In this document: positions 1 through 11,600 of the stretch, piece after piece | Numbering within the stretch: the first letter of the stretch is position 1 | How the letters are laid out: each line of letters opens with the position of its first letter | Origin: Quillaja saponaria | Taxonomy: Eukaryota; Streptophyta; Magnoliopsida; Fabales; Quillajaceae | Direction of reading: 5' to 3' | NCBI GenBank assembly: GCA_029379385.1 | Contig: CM055614.1 | Coordinates: forward strand, 496,001-560,000 | DNA: 64,000 nt | Translations under genes and position numbers: made by a program | Notes under the pieces: generated by a model | The model's input: the letters and a program-made list of their open reading frames with translations, nothing else | Told to the model about the DNA's origin: nothing | Databases searched by the model: none

Positions 1-1049
1 GAAGACCAGTCTTCTTTACTTTCCTGAGAACTCAGTCCCTTACAGTCATATGGGTTAAAAAATAATAAACAACTAAAGCTTTTATTTTTATTTTTATAAT
101 GAAACGGCACTATTTTATTACTCTCCAGCAATTTACTCTCCATGACATCATCAGTTCACGGTATTCCCTAAGCATCCAAATCTCCGACCTTGTACTGATA
201 GCAGTGCACTTTTGTTTGCACCACCAACATAACCAACTGTAGAGCCTGCAAGAACCGAAATCGAGGCTTCCTAAGATTAGACATCTTATCCCTCACTGAC
301 TTTGGAAAATCTCTCTCTCTCTCTATCTTGAATTTAGATATTAGCCGTAGCCTAGAGCCATATTAGCAACTAGGGTACAGGTTAAAGGTAAACACAGCAT
401 CTAAAATAGAGGTTTAGATTGGGAAATACCTAGATCAATCGTATGGCAAATAATGTGCACATGGGCCAGTTGGACGGACAGCCATTGCATTTGAAGCTTG
501 GAACTTGAAGGAGGAGAGTTGGTTGTTCTTTTTGTATGAAGGATGATTACCCAGATGAATTAATTATTGACTTCGCGTCATCATTTGGAGTAAAAATAAG
601 AGGACAGGGCAACCCTGTTTCCTAGCACATCACATGGCTAGGCTTAAGGAATTTTGTCAATCTCTAATAAGTAATTTGATGGAAATATCTAGAAATAAAG
701 AAAGTCTGCACCCAATGTTAGAAAAAAAGGACAAATATTCAAACCCACAATTTGTTTCGAAATCCTAATGTAGTTCTGACGTCCTAGAGTTTACTTCTCC
801 CATCATCATCAGAGTCTTCATCCAGGTGTTCACGAAAATGTTGGGGCTGCTCAGGATCTCCCAATCTCCCCCAGTCTCTCTTGACTGTTCTCTAGCGGAT
901 GTCAAGTTCATGTTTTCTCTTCTCCTTGCCTTAAATGTATAAAATGGAATCTCATGTTAGACAAACATACAGGGCTTATTTTTCCATATTCCAAGTACAT
1001 AAACACACACTTTGCAGCAAGTACCTCCATAGATGTTTTCCACGCCCAC
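1..1049. other. Intergenic / 3' flank, AT-rich
   Basis: No complete gene is visible. It lies downstream of the minus-strand membrane-protein gene that stops at 1050, so the right part is probably its 3' UTR. One coding-looking stretch sits on the minus strand at about 784-935 (listed separately). The left 780 bases show no coding signal or repeat that I recognise. Confidence 0.5.
784..935 (-). pseudogene. Short charged ORF with acidic C-terminus, possible gene remnant
   Basis: Read on the minus strand, one frame gives a charged peptide beginning KEKRKHELDIR. After an in-frame TAG it continues RTVKRDWGRLGDPEQPQHF and ends in a Glu/Asp-rich tail (HLDEDSDDDGRSKL) before a second TAG. The composition looks like the C-terminus of a nuclear or RNA-processing protein rather than random AT-rich DNA. 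I do not recognise the family. The internal stop, or alternatively a splice acceptor at that TAG, is unresolved, and no upstream exons were found. It could be a decayed fragment or a chance ORF in the 3' UTR of the neighbouring gene. Confidence 0.25.
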
Positions 1050-2973
1050 TTAATGACCATTCCTTTTAGTCAGCAATAAGAGCTGATTTGCGACCTCCCT
1101 GAGAAATTGAAAAGCCTGAATATCTCCGTTTCTGATACTTGCTTCCCACTGCATGCCAAAACAAATGAAATTCAACAAATGGTATAGTCAAACATCAGAG
1201 GTTCAAGACGATTGGACTGGATCCAAATGCCACTGTATATTGATATTTTCCAATCCATCCAACAATCGTTGGCAATATTTCAACTTAATATTTATTTTTT
1301 CCAACCTGTAAATTATGAGTGTTCATAAAATAAACTTCTAAAGAAGCACATGTAAACATATTTAAATGTGCAAAAAAATTTGACGCCGATGCTATGAAAC
1401 AATGTGCCATAAGACATTGTTCCTGAATATGAATAACACAGAAAACAATGCTAGCAATAGGCAGCCAGCTCTCTTCAGGAGACTCTGACAAATTTGTCCT
1501 GATCAAAACAGAGGAAAATTATGTTTAATTCACATAATAACATTTATAATTCAAATACCATTAAATGAAATATGTCATCAATTAAGTCAAATCAACCATA
1601 ACATCAACCTTCACAGACTATTAAGTCAAAATTAGCATAACATCAATCTTCCCTGAGCTTACAGATAAGTATAAGATACATTGCTTAAAAGTAGCACAAG
1701 AGGCAAAATTACAAAAGTAATTCACAGCTTATACTTGGTAGTTATGACTAATATTCATAGTTTCAGCAGAAAATTGCAGCCATAACAATAAATGTTCAAA
1801 ATGCTAATAAACTCATACAATAACATTGCCGGATTAAGAGGAAAAAGTAGCAGGTGCTAGGAGATCAGCATGATGAAAATGACCATGTCATTGTTGATCT
1901 ATTGGGATATGGAGTGACTGTGTAATTATTAATTTAGTCAGAGGTAGGGAAGAGGGCGAGTCTTGGCGCAACGATAAGTTGTTCCTTTGGTGACCACTAG
2001 GTCACGGGTTCGAGGTGTGAAAACAGTCTCTTTGCATAAATGTAAAGGAAAGGTTGCGTACATGTGTGCCCACCCTCCCCTACCCCACAGCATCGGGCAA
2101 GATCTATAAGTATTGCGTTGCAGGTTCTGATTATAATCCTAGAATATGAAGACCTGAGATGTGAAGATGAGAATACAGAATGAATCTTTAAGTTTGAAGA
2201 TATAAACCTTAGGTAGGGTACCAAATATACAAATGAATACACAGCATAACGTCTTTTCCCAGTCGCCATCCATGCGAAAACCCAACTCCATCAACCGAAG
2301 ACAACCCAAAAAAGAAATGTGAGGATGAATTAAAACTACATACTTACTGAGTAAACAAATCTACAAAAGACAAAAGTGAAAAAAAAAAAAATAGATTGAC
2401 CAGCCAATTGAAGGTAAGGAATGAAACTTATAATCCCCATAACAGCGAACTTGGCATCCATTGAATCAATTGCGGAGTCACCATCCTCGTCAGGACTAGC
2501 AGTAACCGTAAAAAACAGAGAACCGAGCATACAAGCACCGATTGCAACAGCAAACGGCGCGTCATCAGAGAGCTGCGCTCCACACGTTTCTTTCGTGAAA
2601 GTCTTCTGCAATCATAGTAATTAGCAACCAAACAGAGAAGAACAAATTGTAACCAAGTTAGGGACTCCTGACTAAGGTTTCAATTGCTTTCGGACAAAAC
2701 CAAAGTCCGTCCATTCCAACGCATCAAATTAAGCAAACGCCGGCATGATATTTAATTTTCCATTTGTTCAACATTTTCCGTCCCGTTTCTAGGTAAAGCT
2801 GTAAGCAAAAGGACCGGCAAGCAAATTGAAATCAGAGATTCTGAGCTGAGGGCTTACCTGGTTGGGTCTAGTCCTGCGGAGACGGGAGGAAGCAGAGAAG
2901 GACGGAGATGACGAGAGAGATAGTTGAAACAACTCAGAGAAGAAGGCCTCCAACTGAAACTCGGAAGAATCAT
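1050..2973 (-). CDS. Conserved plant membrane protein, probably plastid; frame disturbed
   Basis: Exons inferred from splice sites and frame: 2858-2973, 2401-2605, (possible 13-nt micro-exon 2348-2360), 2208-2285, 1416-1498, 1050-1141. The protein reads DDAPFAVAIGACMLGSLFF, then FAVMGIISFIPY, WVFAWMATGKRRYAVYSF, SPEESWLPIASIVFCVIHIQ and finally SIRNGDIQAFQF. This is the pattern of a small uncharacterised plant protein with several hydrophobic segments that I recall as plastid-predicted. Two frame problems exist. The ATG at 2973 is not in frame with exon 2; the frame that fits reads Ser/Arg-rich like a transit peptide but has no ATG and an upstream stop. At the exon 2-3 junction a GT-AG splice is one base out: the 13-nt micro-exon would restore frame, or an extra C near 2411-2414 has been gained, because the next frame reads Phe-Asn-Trp-Leu. 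A SINE sits in the intron at 1499-2207. It may be a real gene, a young pseudogene or an assembly error. Confidence 0.5.
1953..2124 (+). mobile_element. Au-like tRNA-derived SINE
   Basis: Starts near GGGCGAGTCTTGGCGCAACG, an A-box-like RNA polymerase III promoter, followed about 45 bases later by the B-box-like GGTCACGGGTTCGAG. The next part reads like the body of plant Au SINEs: 'gaaaacagtctctttgcat', a 'ggttgcgtacatgtg' block, then a C-rich stretch with 'ccctaccccacagcat'. Length (about 170 bp) fits the family. It lies in an intron of the minus-strand membrane-protein gene, in antisense orientation. The copy is diverged from the consensus as I remember it, and I saw no clear target-site duplication, so the ends are approximate. 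Confidence 0.75.
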
Positions 2974-3624
2974 GTCTACAAGACGCAAGGGGCTTCTCGT
3001 TCTAGCATACGCGGACCAAGTGCTTGCCAAAAAATAATATTATACAATTTCATCTCCCGCAATTCTCTGTCGTAAAGATTAAATAAAACTTTTAGACCCA
3101 AATAAGAAACAAAAAAACAGACACTTTTATTCTCTTAATTGTTGTCCTCTTTCTGTTTTTTTTTCTTTTTTCTTTTCAATGAAAATTGAATTACTTAGAA
3201 AGCACATTAGAAGTTGAATGTGTAAGTATTTATAGTGCTAAGATATACAATACAAGCCCAGGTCCAATTATCATTAATACTTCAAATATGTACCAATGTC
3301 ATAATACAAAACCTCTGCGCCATATCGCTCTAAACCTTCCCAAGACAACTCTAAACTCTATGTATGAAACTTCAACAGCCAACTTCGGTTTCCAGCATCA
3401 AACAGCAGTGAGGAGCTCACTATATCCGAATCAAAAGAAAAATGGGGTAGATCTTGATATGCCACGGCAAAATGGGATCCTGGAAGATGGACGCCTCTTC
3501 TATCAATATCTGGAAACGGTTCCCCATTCAGCACAGGGAAAGAATGTGGCTTCAGTTTATAATTGACAGATTTTTCCTGGATGTCCATGGTTGCTTCACT
3601 ACAACGGACTAGAATTTGTGGATT
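2974..3624. other. Intergenic between two minus-strand genes
   Basis: About 650 bases between the presumed start of the membrane-protein gene and the stop codon of the kinase gene. It should hold the promoter and 5' UTR of the first and the 3' UTR of the second. Short ORFs around 3186-3588 on both strands have no recognisable family features. A T-rich tract is at about 3155-3177. Confidence 0.5.
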
Positions 3625-3914
3625 TCATTCAACTCCTTCCCTTCTGTCTATGTTTTGGTCCTCACTGGAGAGAGCATTCAGCTGTTGTTGCAACTGGTCA
3701 AAGTGATATAAAGCCATCAATTTTCAAATATCAACAAAATCTACAAGCCTCTTGACAGTTTGTTCTTTTATATTTTAACCACATCTACTTTCTAACCCTG
3801 ATGGATCATGAAATGTGCATAAACCCAGGCTTTTCTTTGTACATAAGCCCAACCACAAATCATGCAAGTGGACACTCATGCAAGGTGGTGGTGTAAAAGC
3901 AAGTACAACTACAC

Positions 3915-3945
<31 letters not shown>

Positions 3946-5646
3946 TTCAGAAACTCACTTGCATGTATTTTAACTTTTCGGCGGTCAGTTCATCAGTCAA
4001 ATTTGTCATCCTGTAACAAACAAGAGCGAGAGCAGGAGAGGCTAAAATAAATCTCCACAAGTAAAAAGCAATTTCAGTATAAGTACTCGAATCTTAAAAT
4101 GGATGATAACCAACCTCGTTTGAAGCTCTGAGACTTTTATTTGTAGTAAACGCTCCTTCTCAGAAGCTGCTGAATCCACCTGTGAACAATCAAGTCAGAG
4201 AAACAAGGTCAAGCAAATTAAAGTTTGTGATAAGTAACACATAGATTATTAGTTCTTGGAATATTCTGTTGCATGTAGTAGATCCAGAATGGAACTGTCA
4301 ATTCTCATAGTAAAATTTAACACACTGATCAGTGATGCAGTCAAAAGAAGGGGTATCCAGCTTTGCTAGCATGTATACCACCATCTTTTGATCGGAGTAA
4401 TTATCAGTATGTTTTAGTTATGGTTCGTCAAAATGAGCAGGGTTTGCAATTTGCGTGATTTCTATGCTGAAATTTGCCAGACTTCATGGATTTTTTTTGT
4501 TCTTTTCGTGAGATGATGATTATGAAGAAGATTACCATAACTAAAAATCAAATTTCATCCTAGAAATCTCAGAACCAAACTTCAAAAGCTGTTCTTTATA
4601 GCACATCTCCATCATACATATTAAAAAACCTGGGCTAAGCTTTCCACATTAGAGTTACCACATAGCATTTTTGTCAAAGCAGCGGTAAAAAGAAAAAGAG
4701 AATTTACTACATGTAAAACGATACCATTTTCAGCACCAATTTTGCTAAAGGTAGTACCTATCTAAGGACGGGAACAATAAACGTGAAGGACCAATGAATG
4801 AACTCATGATATATTAGTCTACATTCATAATATTTAGTCCTACTAAAATGAACACAAGACAGGTTAACTATCAAATCAACATCAACCAAGCTGAAAATTA
4901 GCATCTCTGCAATTTAGATTACACAACCTACACAAATTTCTGAGTGAAAAAAAAAGAAAAAAAGACAGTATTTAGATGGAGATTAATGTTAACTCGTACA
5001 CAATGGATAAAATGTACTCACACTTCCATTGTTCTCTGAACTGCGGGGCAGCGGGGGAAGCTTTCCATTCTGAGAAGCTGGCAAGAATTTCAAGTAACTT
5101 ATTGATTTGTTCAAATCCATGCATACTAAAATACCTGAACAAGTAAAATATCATTAAAAATACTTCACTTACCTTCAACGGCCTCTGCTGGTTGCAAGGT
5201 ACTCAACAGATTCATTATAAGATCCTAGCATTTGAGAAACATATAAATCAGCAAACTTGCACATTTTTGTTGAACAATCCTTCAACGGGCATAATCAAAT
5301 AGCAAGTCAATGTTTCTAGTCTAATTTCACCTTACCTGTTGAATTGATGTCTGTTGGAAAAGATTCTGAAGGTAAGGTGTGAGAAGTGAAGCAGAAACAT
5401 TATTATTGGTAGAATCTTTGGGGGACTGACTGATGGGCTGAATAAAAGAGAATAGGATGAGATTCACCGACTCAACAAATTCTACGGAAGTCATAAATCA
5501 TAATGACATGACCAATGATTACATCTCCGACAAGTTCCACAACCAGAAAGTTAGAAACAAGGAAAATGAAAACAGAGAAGATCAATTTTGACTACCATAT
5601 CTAAAAAAGTCTGAAGAGAACGCGAACCCCCCCCCCCCCCCCCCCC

Positions 5647-5684
<38 letters not shown>

Positions 5685-8600
5685 GCACACAAAAAGAAGA
5701 AAAAAAACACATAAAGAAGTGAAAAGTTATTTCTGATTGTATCTATATACTTTACAAGGCTGTAATCTGAGGACAAAGTTGGTGACAAACAAACATGTCG
5801 AACAAGGCCGATTACACTAGAGAAGTAGATAAAGAGCACGTGGTCAGTGTACAAACCATTGGTTTTGAATCATACATCCAATCACCAACACTAGCAGATT
5901 TCCGTAGTGGTGACCCCTAAATAGAACAGGAGGAGAACATCAGATACAAAACTTAAGAATTTCACAATCCAAAAAATAATCAAAGCAAATGTGTCAACTT
6001 ACTTGTGAAGATCGGCGGGGAACTGAACTTAAAGGAACATCCTATTGCACAATCTTAAGTTAGTGACAATTATATCATGGCACAAACTGATTGTAAGAAT
6101 GAAACACTACCTTCACAAGATCTAAATTTTCTGATGTCACTGAGAATCGCCCTTTAATTTGCACTAGATTTGCTTTGGACTTGTCTTCCAAAGAATCTCT
6201 AAATCCTATCAAGTAGAAAACAAGGATTACATCCATAAAAATTACCATTTGTGGCAGTAAATAGCAGTTACAAAGATACTTTCACAATGCACATGTGACA
6301 TGTCATGATTTAGATACCTCCAGAAGACTTTATGGGAGCTGATAAACTATTTGCTGAAGCTCTGTTTGGAAGCATCAATGGACCACTGAAGCTTGGTGCT
6401 CGTCTCACTTCACGGTTGGCTTTCTCGACTAATGGCTGAATTTCATTCTCACACCTATAATTGAACATAGCACATTTCTTATGCCCCCAAAAGGAAATGA
6501 CAAGAATAACAGAAGAACCCAATTACAAAAGTTTCTGGCACATAATAAGGAAAATAACAAGAAGATAGATTACTCCTGCACCAGTGCATAATAACAAAAG
6601 TAGCGGGCAAACTATAATTCACTCTGTATACTTAAAGAGAAATGAGTGACGTTAAGTGAAGTTGTATATTCATTTTTAGAAGCATATTAATTCCTTTGGC
6701 TTCCACGAGATGGTTCATTAACGGGAGTGGGTCCCATGATCATGCATGACAAACATAATAAGAGAGAAATTATAATTGCATATATGTAATTTTCCCTTAA
6801 CTTCGCCAGAGATTACTCTGCCGGTCCCAAGCCTGGATAAAGAAGGAGGGTTGCGATAGGTTGACGGCCAGCGTAAAACTAGTCAAACCCTATGATGATG
6901 AATCCTAACAAATATTCGTTGGGGCGTAACCCTCTTAGCGACGCGCTGCATCGGATCCCGGGTGTAGTGAGAAATGAGCAAGGGCTGAGTCGTCACATCC
7001 TTAGTGATACGCCACATTGACGCCCGGGTGTGGTGCAAAATGAGCAAAAGTTCTCGTATCGAGGGCGGGTGCGGGTAAAGAAGCTAGTCCAGGATAAGAT
7101 TCACATAGCTACTTGGAACATAGGGACTCTTACTGGTAAATTGAGAGAGCTTGTAGATACTATGAGTAGAAGGAGGATTAATATTGCTTGTTTGCAAGAA
7201 ACTAAGTGGGTAGGAGAAAATGCTAGAGAGATAGAGAGAACAAGATTCAAGATGTGGTATACCGGTAAGACTAGAAATAGGAATGGAGTGGCGATTATTG
7301 TTGATGAAAATTTGAAAGACGAGGTTGTTCAGGTTGTTGAAATCAAGAGGAAAAGTGATAGAATAATTTTAGTGAAATTGATGATAAACAAAGAGGCATT
7401 TAATATCATTAGCGCCTATGCTCTCCAAATAGGATTGGAAGAATCTACTAAGAAGGCTTTTTGGGAAGATTTAGAGGAGATAGTTCAAGGAGTACCATTA
7501 GGTGAGAAATTGTTTATTGGTGTTGATTTGAACGGTCATGTAGGAAGTACTAATGAGGGTCTTGAGCGCGTACATGGAGGATATGGTTATAGCGTTAAGA
7601 ATGAGGGTGGAGAGTTTATTTTAGATTTTGCAATTGCGTATAACCTGATTTTAGCTAATACGTTCTTTAAGAAACGAGAGTCGCACTTAATCACCTTTAG
7701 TAGCAGGCCGAATAAGAGCCAAATAGATTTTGTTCTGACTAGAAATGTTGATAGAGCTGTTTGTAAGGATTGTAAGGTTTTACCCGGCGAGTGTTTAGTA
7801 TCTCAGCATAAACTTATAGTTGTGGATGTTGGCGTTAAGTGGTGGAAGCAAAAGCATAGAAGTAATAAGTGTATTAAGACTAGATGGTGGAATTTGAATG
7901 GAGGGAAGATGACTATTTTTAAAGATAAAATGTTATAGAGTGATCCTTGGAGGGTGGAGGGTGAGCCTAACATGATTTGGAATGAGATGTCGAGTCGTAT
8001 CAGGAATACGGCTAGAGAGGTGTTAGGAGAAAGTAGAGGACGTGGACCTCCGACTAAGGAGACATGGTGGTGGAATGAAGAAGTTCAACAAGCTATTAAA
8101 GTTAAAAAAGAGTGTTATAAAAGATTACGCAAGTGTAGAAATGAAGATAATTATAAATGTTTTAGACAAGCTAGGAAAGATGCTAAGAAAACGGTTAGGG
8201 AAGCCAGAGGCAAGGCTTGCGAAGGACTTTACCAAAAGTTAGAGACAAAGGATGGAGAGAAAGATATCTATAGGACTGCCAAGCAAAGGAAAAGACGAAC
8301 TAAAGACCTAATTCGTATTAAGTGCATTAAGGATGAGGCTGATAAGGTTTTAGTTAAGGAAGACGAGATTAATGAGAGATGGCGAACTTATTTCGATACT
8401 TTATTTAATGAAGAGTCAAGGGGTGATTTTGGAGACCTTGATGTCACCTTTGATGATACGACCCGTCGATTTGTTATTCGGATTAGAGCTCAGGAGGTTA
8501 AAGAAGCTATGCATAAGATGAAGAATGGTAAGGCATTGGGCGCAGATGATATTCCAATAGAAGTTTGGAGATGCCTAGGAGATATTGTAGTAACTTGGCT

Positions 8601-11600
8601 TACAAATCTTTTTAACAAGATTTTAGTAACCAAGAAAATGCCAGATGAGTGGAGGAAAAGTACGTTAATCCCTATTTATAAGAATAAATGAGATATTCAA
8701 AGTTGTTCGAATTATCGAGGTATAAAACTTATTAGTTATACAATAAAATTGTGGGACAGAGTGATTGAGCGTAGGTTTAGGAATAAGACTGTAGTTTCTG
8801 AGAATCAATTTGGCTTTATGCCAGGAAGATCTACAATGGAGGCTATTTTTCTACTTAGGAGATTAATGGAGAAATATAAAGAAAAGAAAAAGGACATTCA
8901 CATGGTCTTTATTGATTTAGAAAAAACGTATGATAAGATGCTACGACAAGTCTTGTGGTGGGTACTCGAGAAGAAAAAGGTCTCAACTAAATATGTAGAA
9001 GTTATTAAAGATATGTATGAGAGAGTAATGACTAGGGTGCGGACTGTAGATGGTATGACTGGAGAGTTCCCGATCACGATAGGTGTTCACCAAGGTTCAT
9101 CCTTAAGTCCTTACCTATTTGCGTTAGTCATGGATGAACTCACCTATAATATTCAAGATAGGGCTCCATGGTGCATGTTGTTTGCCGATGATATCGTGTT
9201 GGTAGACGAAACTAGGGAAGGTTTAAATTCTAAACTAGGAATGTGGCGGAACGCGTTAGAATCTAAAGGCCTTAGATTGAGTCGGACAAAAACTAAATAT
9301 ATGGAGTGCAATTTCAGTAAAACTAGAGGAGGCCCGAATGATATAATTTTAGACGGTCAGACAATCCCTACCAAGGATGTGTTTAAGTATTTAGGGTCAT
9401 TTATACAAAAATATGGTGCAATTGAGCATGATGTAAACCATAAGATTAAGGCATGGTAGGTGAAGTGGCGGAGTGCTTCGGGAGTTTTATGTGATCCTAA
9501 AATACTGAATAGATTGAAAGGGAAATTTTATAAGTCGACAATGAGACCAGCTATGCTGTATGGTACCAAATGTTGGGCAGTTAAGAAGCAACATTCGCAA
9601 AAGATGGGAGTAGCCGAAATGAGAATGTTAAGATGGATGACAGGACATACAAGAAAGGATAGAATAAGGAATGAGGAGATTCGTAAGAAGGTGGAAGTAG
9701 CACCTATTGAGGAGAAAATGAGAGAGAATCGTCTACGTTGGTTTGGACACATCCAACGTCGGCCAATGGACGCAGTAGTTAAGTAAGGTGACATAGTCCA
9801 GGTGTCAGGTGTTAGACGGGGAAAGGGGAGACCAAAACTTACATAGGGGGCAGTCATCGAGAAAGATATGGCTGTGCTAGGAATTTATGAAAATCTTGTC
9901 TTGGATCGATGCGAACGGAGAAAAAGGATTCATATAGCCGACCCTAACTAATTTGGGATTTTAAGACTTAGTTGAGTTGAGTTGTATATGTAATTTCCCC
10001 TTCCAAAGGATGGTGCATTAACAAGACCTTCCAGAAAGAAAACAATCAGACATCATGTAGTTAGTTCTATTCTCATCAAGGATGAACCCACGAACCTTTC
10101 AGATGTACGTGCTCTTTCTGATGATGAGTGACTAAGCACAGCACCAGGCATTAGCGGCCCACTCTGTGTTTGCCGACTTTTCACTGTTTGACTTTTAGTC
10201 CTGCTAAGTACAACATCCTTTTCTGAGGTTGATGATGTTGCCTCAGTTGTTGATCCATTACTATTCCAAATAATATTTTTGGGGCAACCAGATTCCTGCA
10301 AATCACTATCAAGAATTTTCCCCTTTTTGCTCAACCACTCAACCTGTTGTACTTCATTGCCACTCACTTGTGCTGCAAACTTAGCCTGTGGTAATTTGTC
10401 ATATAAATTCAATTTCCCCAAACCAGATTGGCAATCAGATGCATCCTAGCATTATTTTTTGAAAAAAAAAAGGAGCATTTAGTAAAGCCAAAGATGACAC
10501 ATAACAGTTGAAAGCAAATGAACACGCAGCGTGAGATCCTAATTGACAACCTTATCACTACCAAAGAATTTAATGTTTTCATCTTCTTCCTTCATCTCCG
10601 CCATGTCATCATCATCTCGTACCTAGCATAAAAATGAAAGATTTATGTTCAGACTCACTAATAATTCACAAGAAAAACCAATCAAAGTAAGTAAGAACTA
10701 AACCCCTCAATATCAATTATCTAGATAATTAGTAACTATAACAACAGACGTACCAATGATGCTTGAGCTTTTAAATCATCAATATCGAAGTTCCAAGCAC
10801 TAACTCCTTGCTGGTATTCACTCTGATAGACCAATGAAAAAATACATAAAAGATATGTGGTATCTCCAACTGTTAAATGTTCTGAATTTGTGCAGTTGTT
10901 ATATTGCTTGAGGGGAGAAACACATGCCACAGCAGACTTAGATTGTATTGACTGCTATAATTTGAAAAGTTCCAACATATAGAAAACTTTTCCATGAGAA
11001 CCCTCAGTCATTAAGAACCTTGAAGATGTGAAGGTTAAGTGTTGAATGAGTTGACTTTGTGTTAACAACATTTTGACTGGGACAAATCTGACATATAAAA
11101 GTGATACTTGAAAGGAGAAGAATGGAGCAATAAATTAGATGAACAAAGGTACCGGTTTTGAGTACGATCACACCCAGGGTTTGTTTTAGGAATTCAATCC
11201 AAGTGGAATAAGACAAAGATCAAGGTGTCATGTAGAGAATATGAACAACAGCTACGGCAACAAACATAAACAACTTGGTTGCAACAGTAACTCATTCACA
11301 GACATTCCTTACAATTCATTGCCAAATAAAATCATCGGAGAATTTTAGTTACTTACGAGTGACATTGCTTCTTGCTCTGCTGAAGGCATTTTCTTAAGAG
11401 CTAATTGGGCTGCATCTTTAAGCTGCAAGATTTTACCAAGTCAATCAAAACTAGGCATACCAAGATAACTGACAACCTGGAATCTATATGACAACAAACC
11501 TGGAGGGCTTTTACACGATTCCAGAGAGGAGGTAAATCGGCGAATAACTTCTTCACAGAAAGCTCTGGAGGCTTAGCATGTTTGAAGAAGGAGTGTTTCA

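Noticed and set aside
1953..2030. tRNA-like sequence with A and B boxes
   Set aside because: It continues into an Au-like SINE body and does not form a full cloverleaf, so it is not a tRNA gene.
5582..5854. Minus-strand ORF with Gly, Val-Cys repeats
   Set aside because: It is the translation of a (C)n(AC)n microsatellite in a kinase intron.
7030..7938. Endonuclease-like ORF as a host gene (often named craniofacial development protein 2)
   Set aside because: It is the endonuclease part of an RTE LINE with reverse transcriptase downstream in the same frame and target duplications outside.
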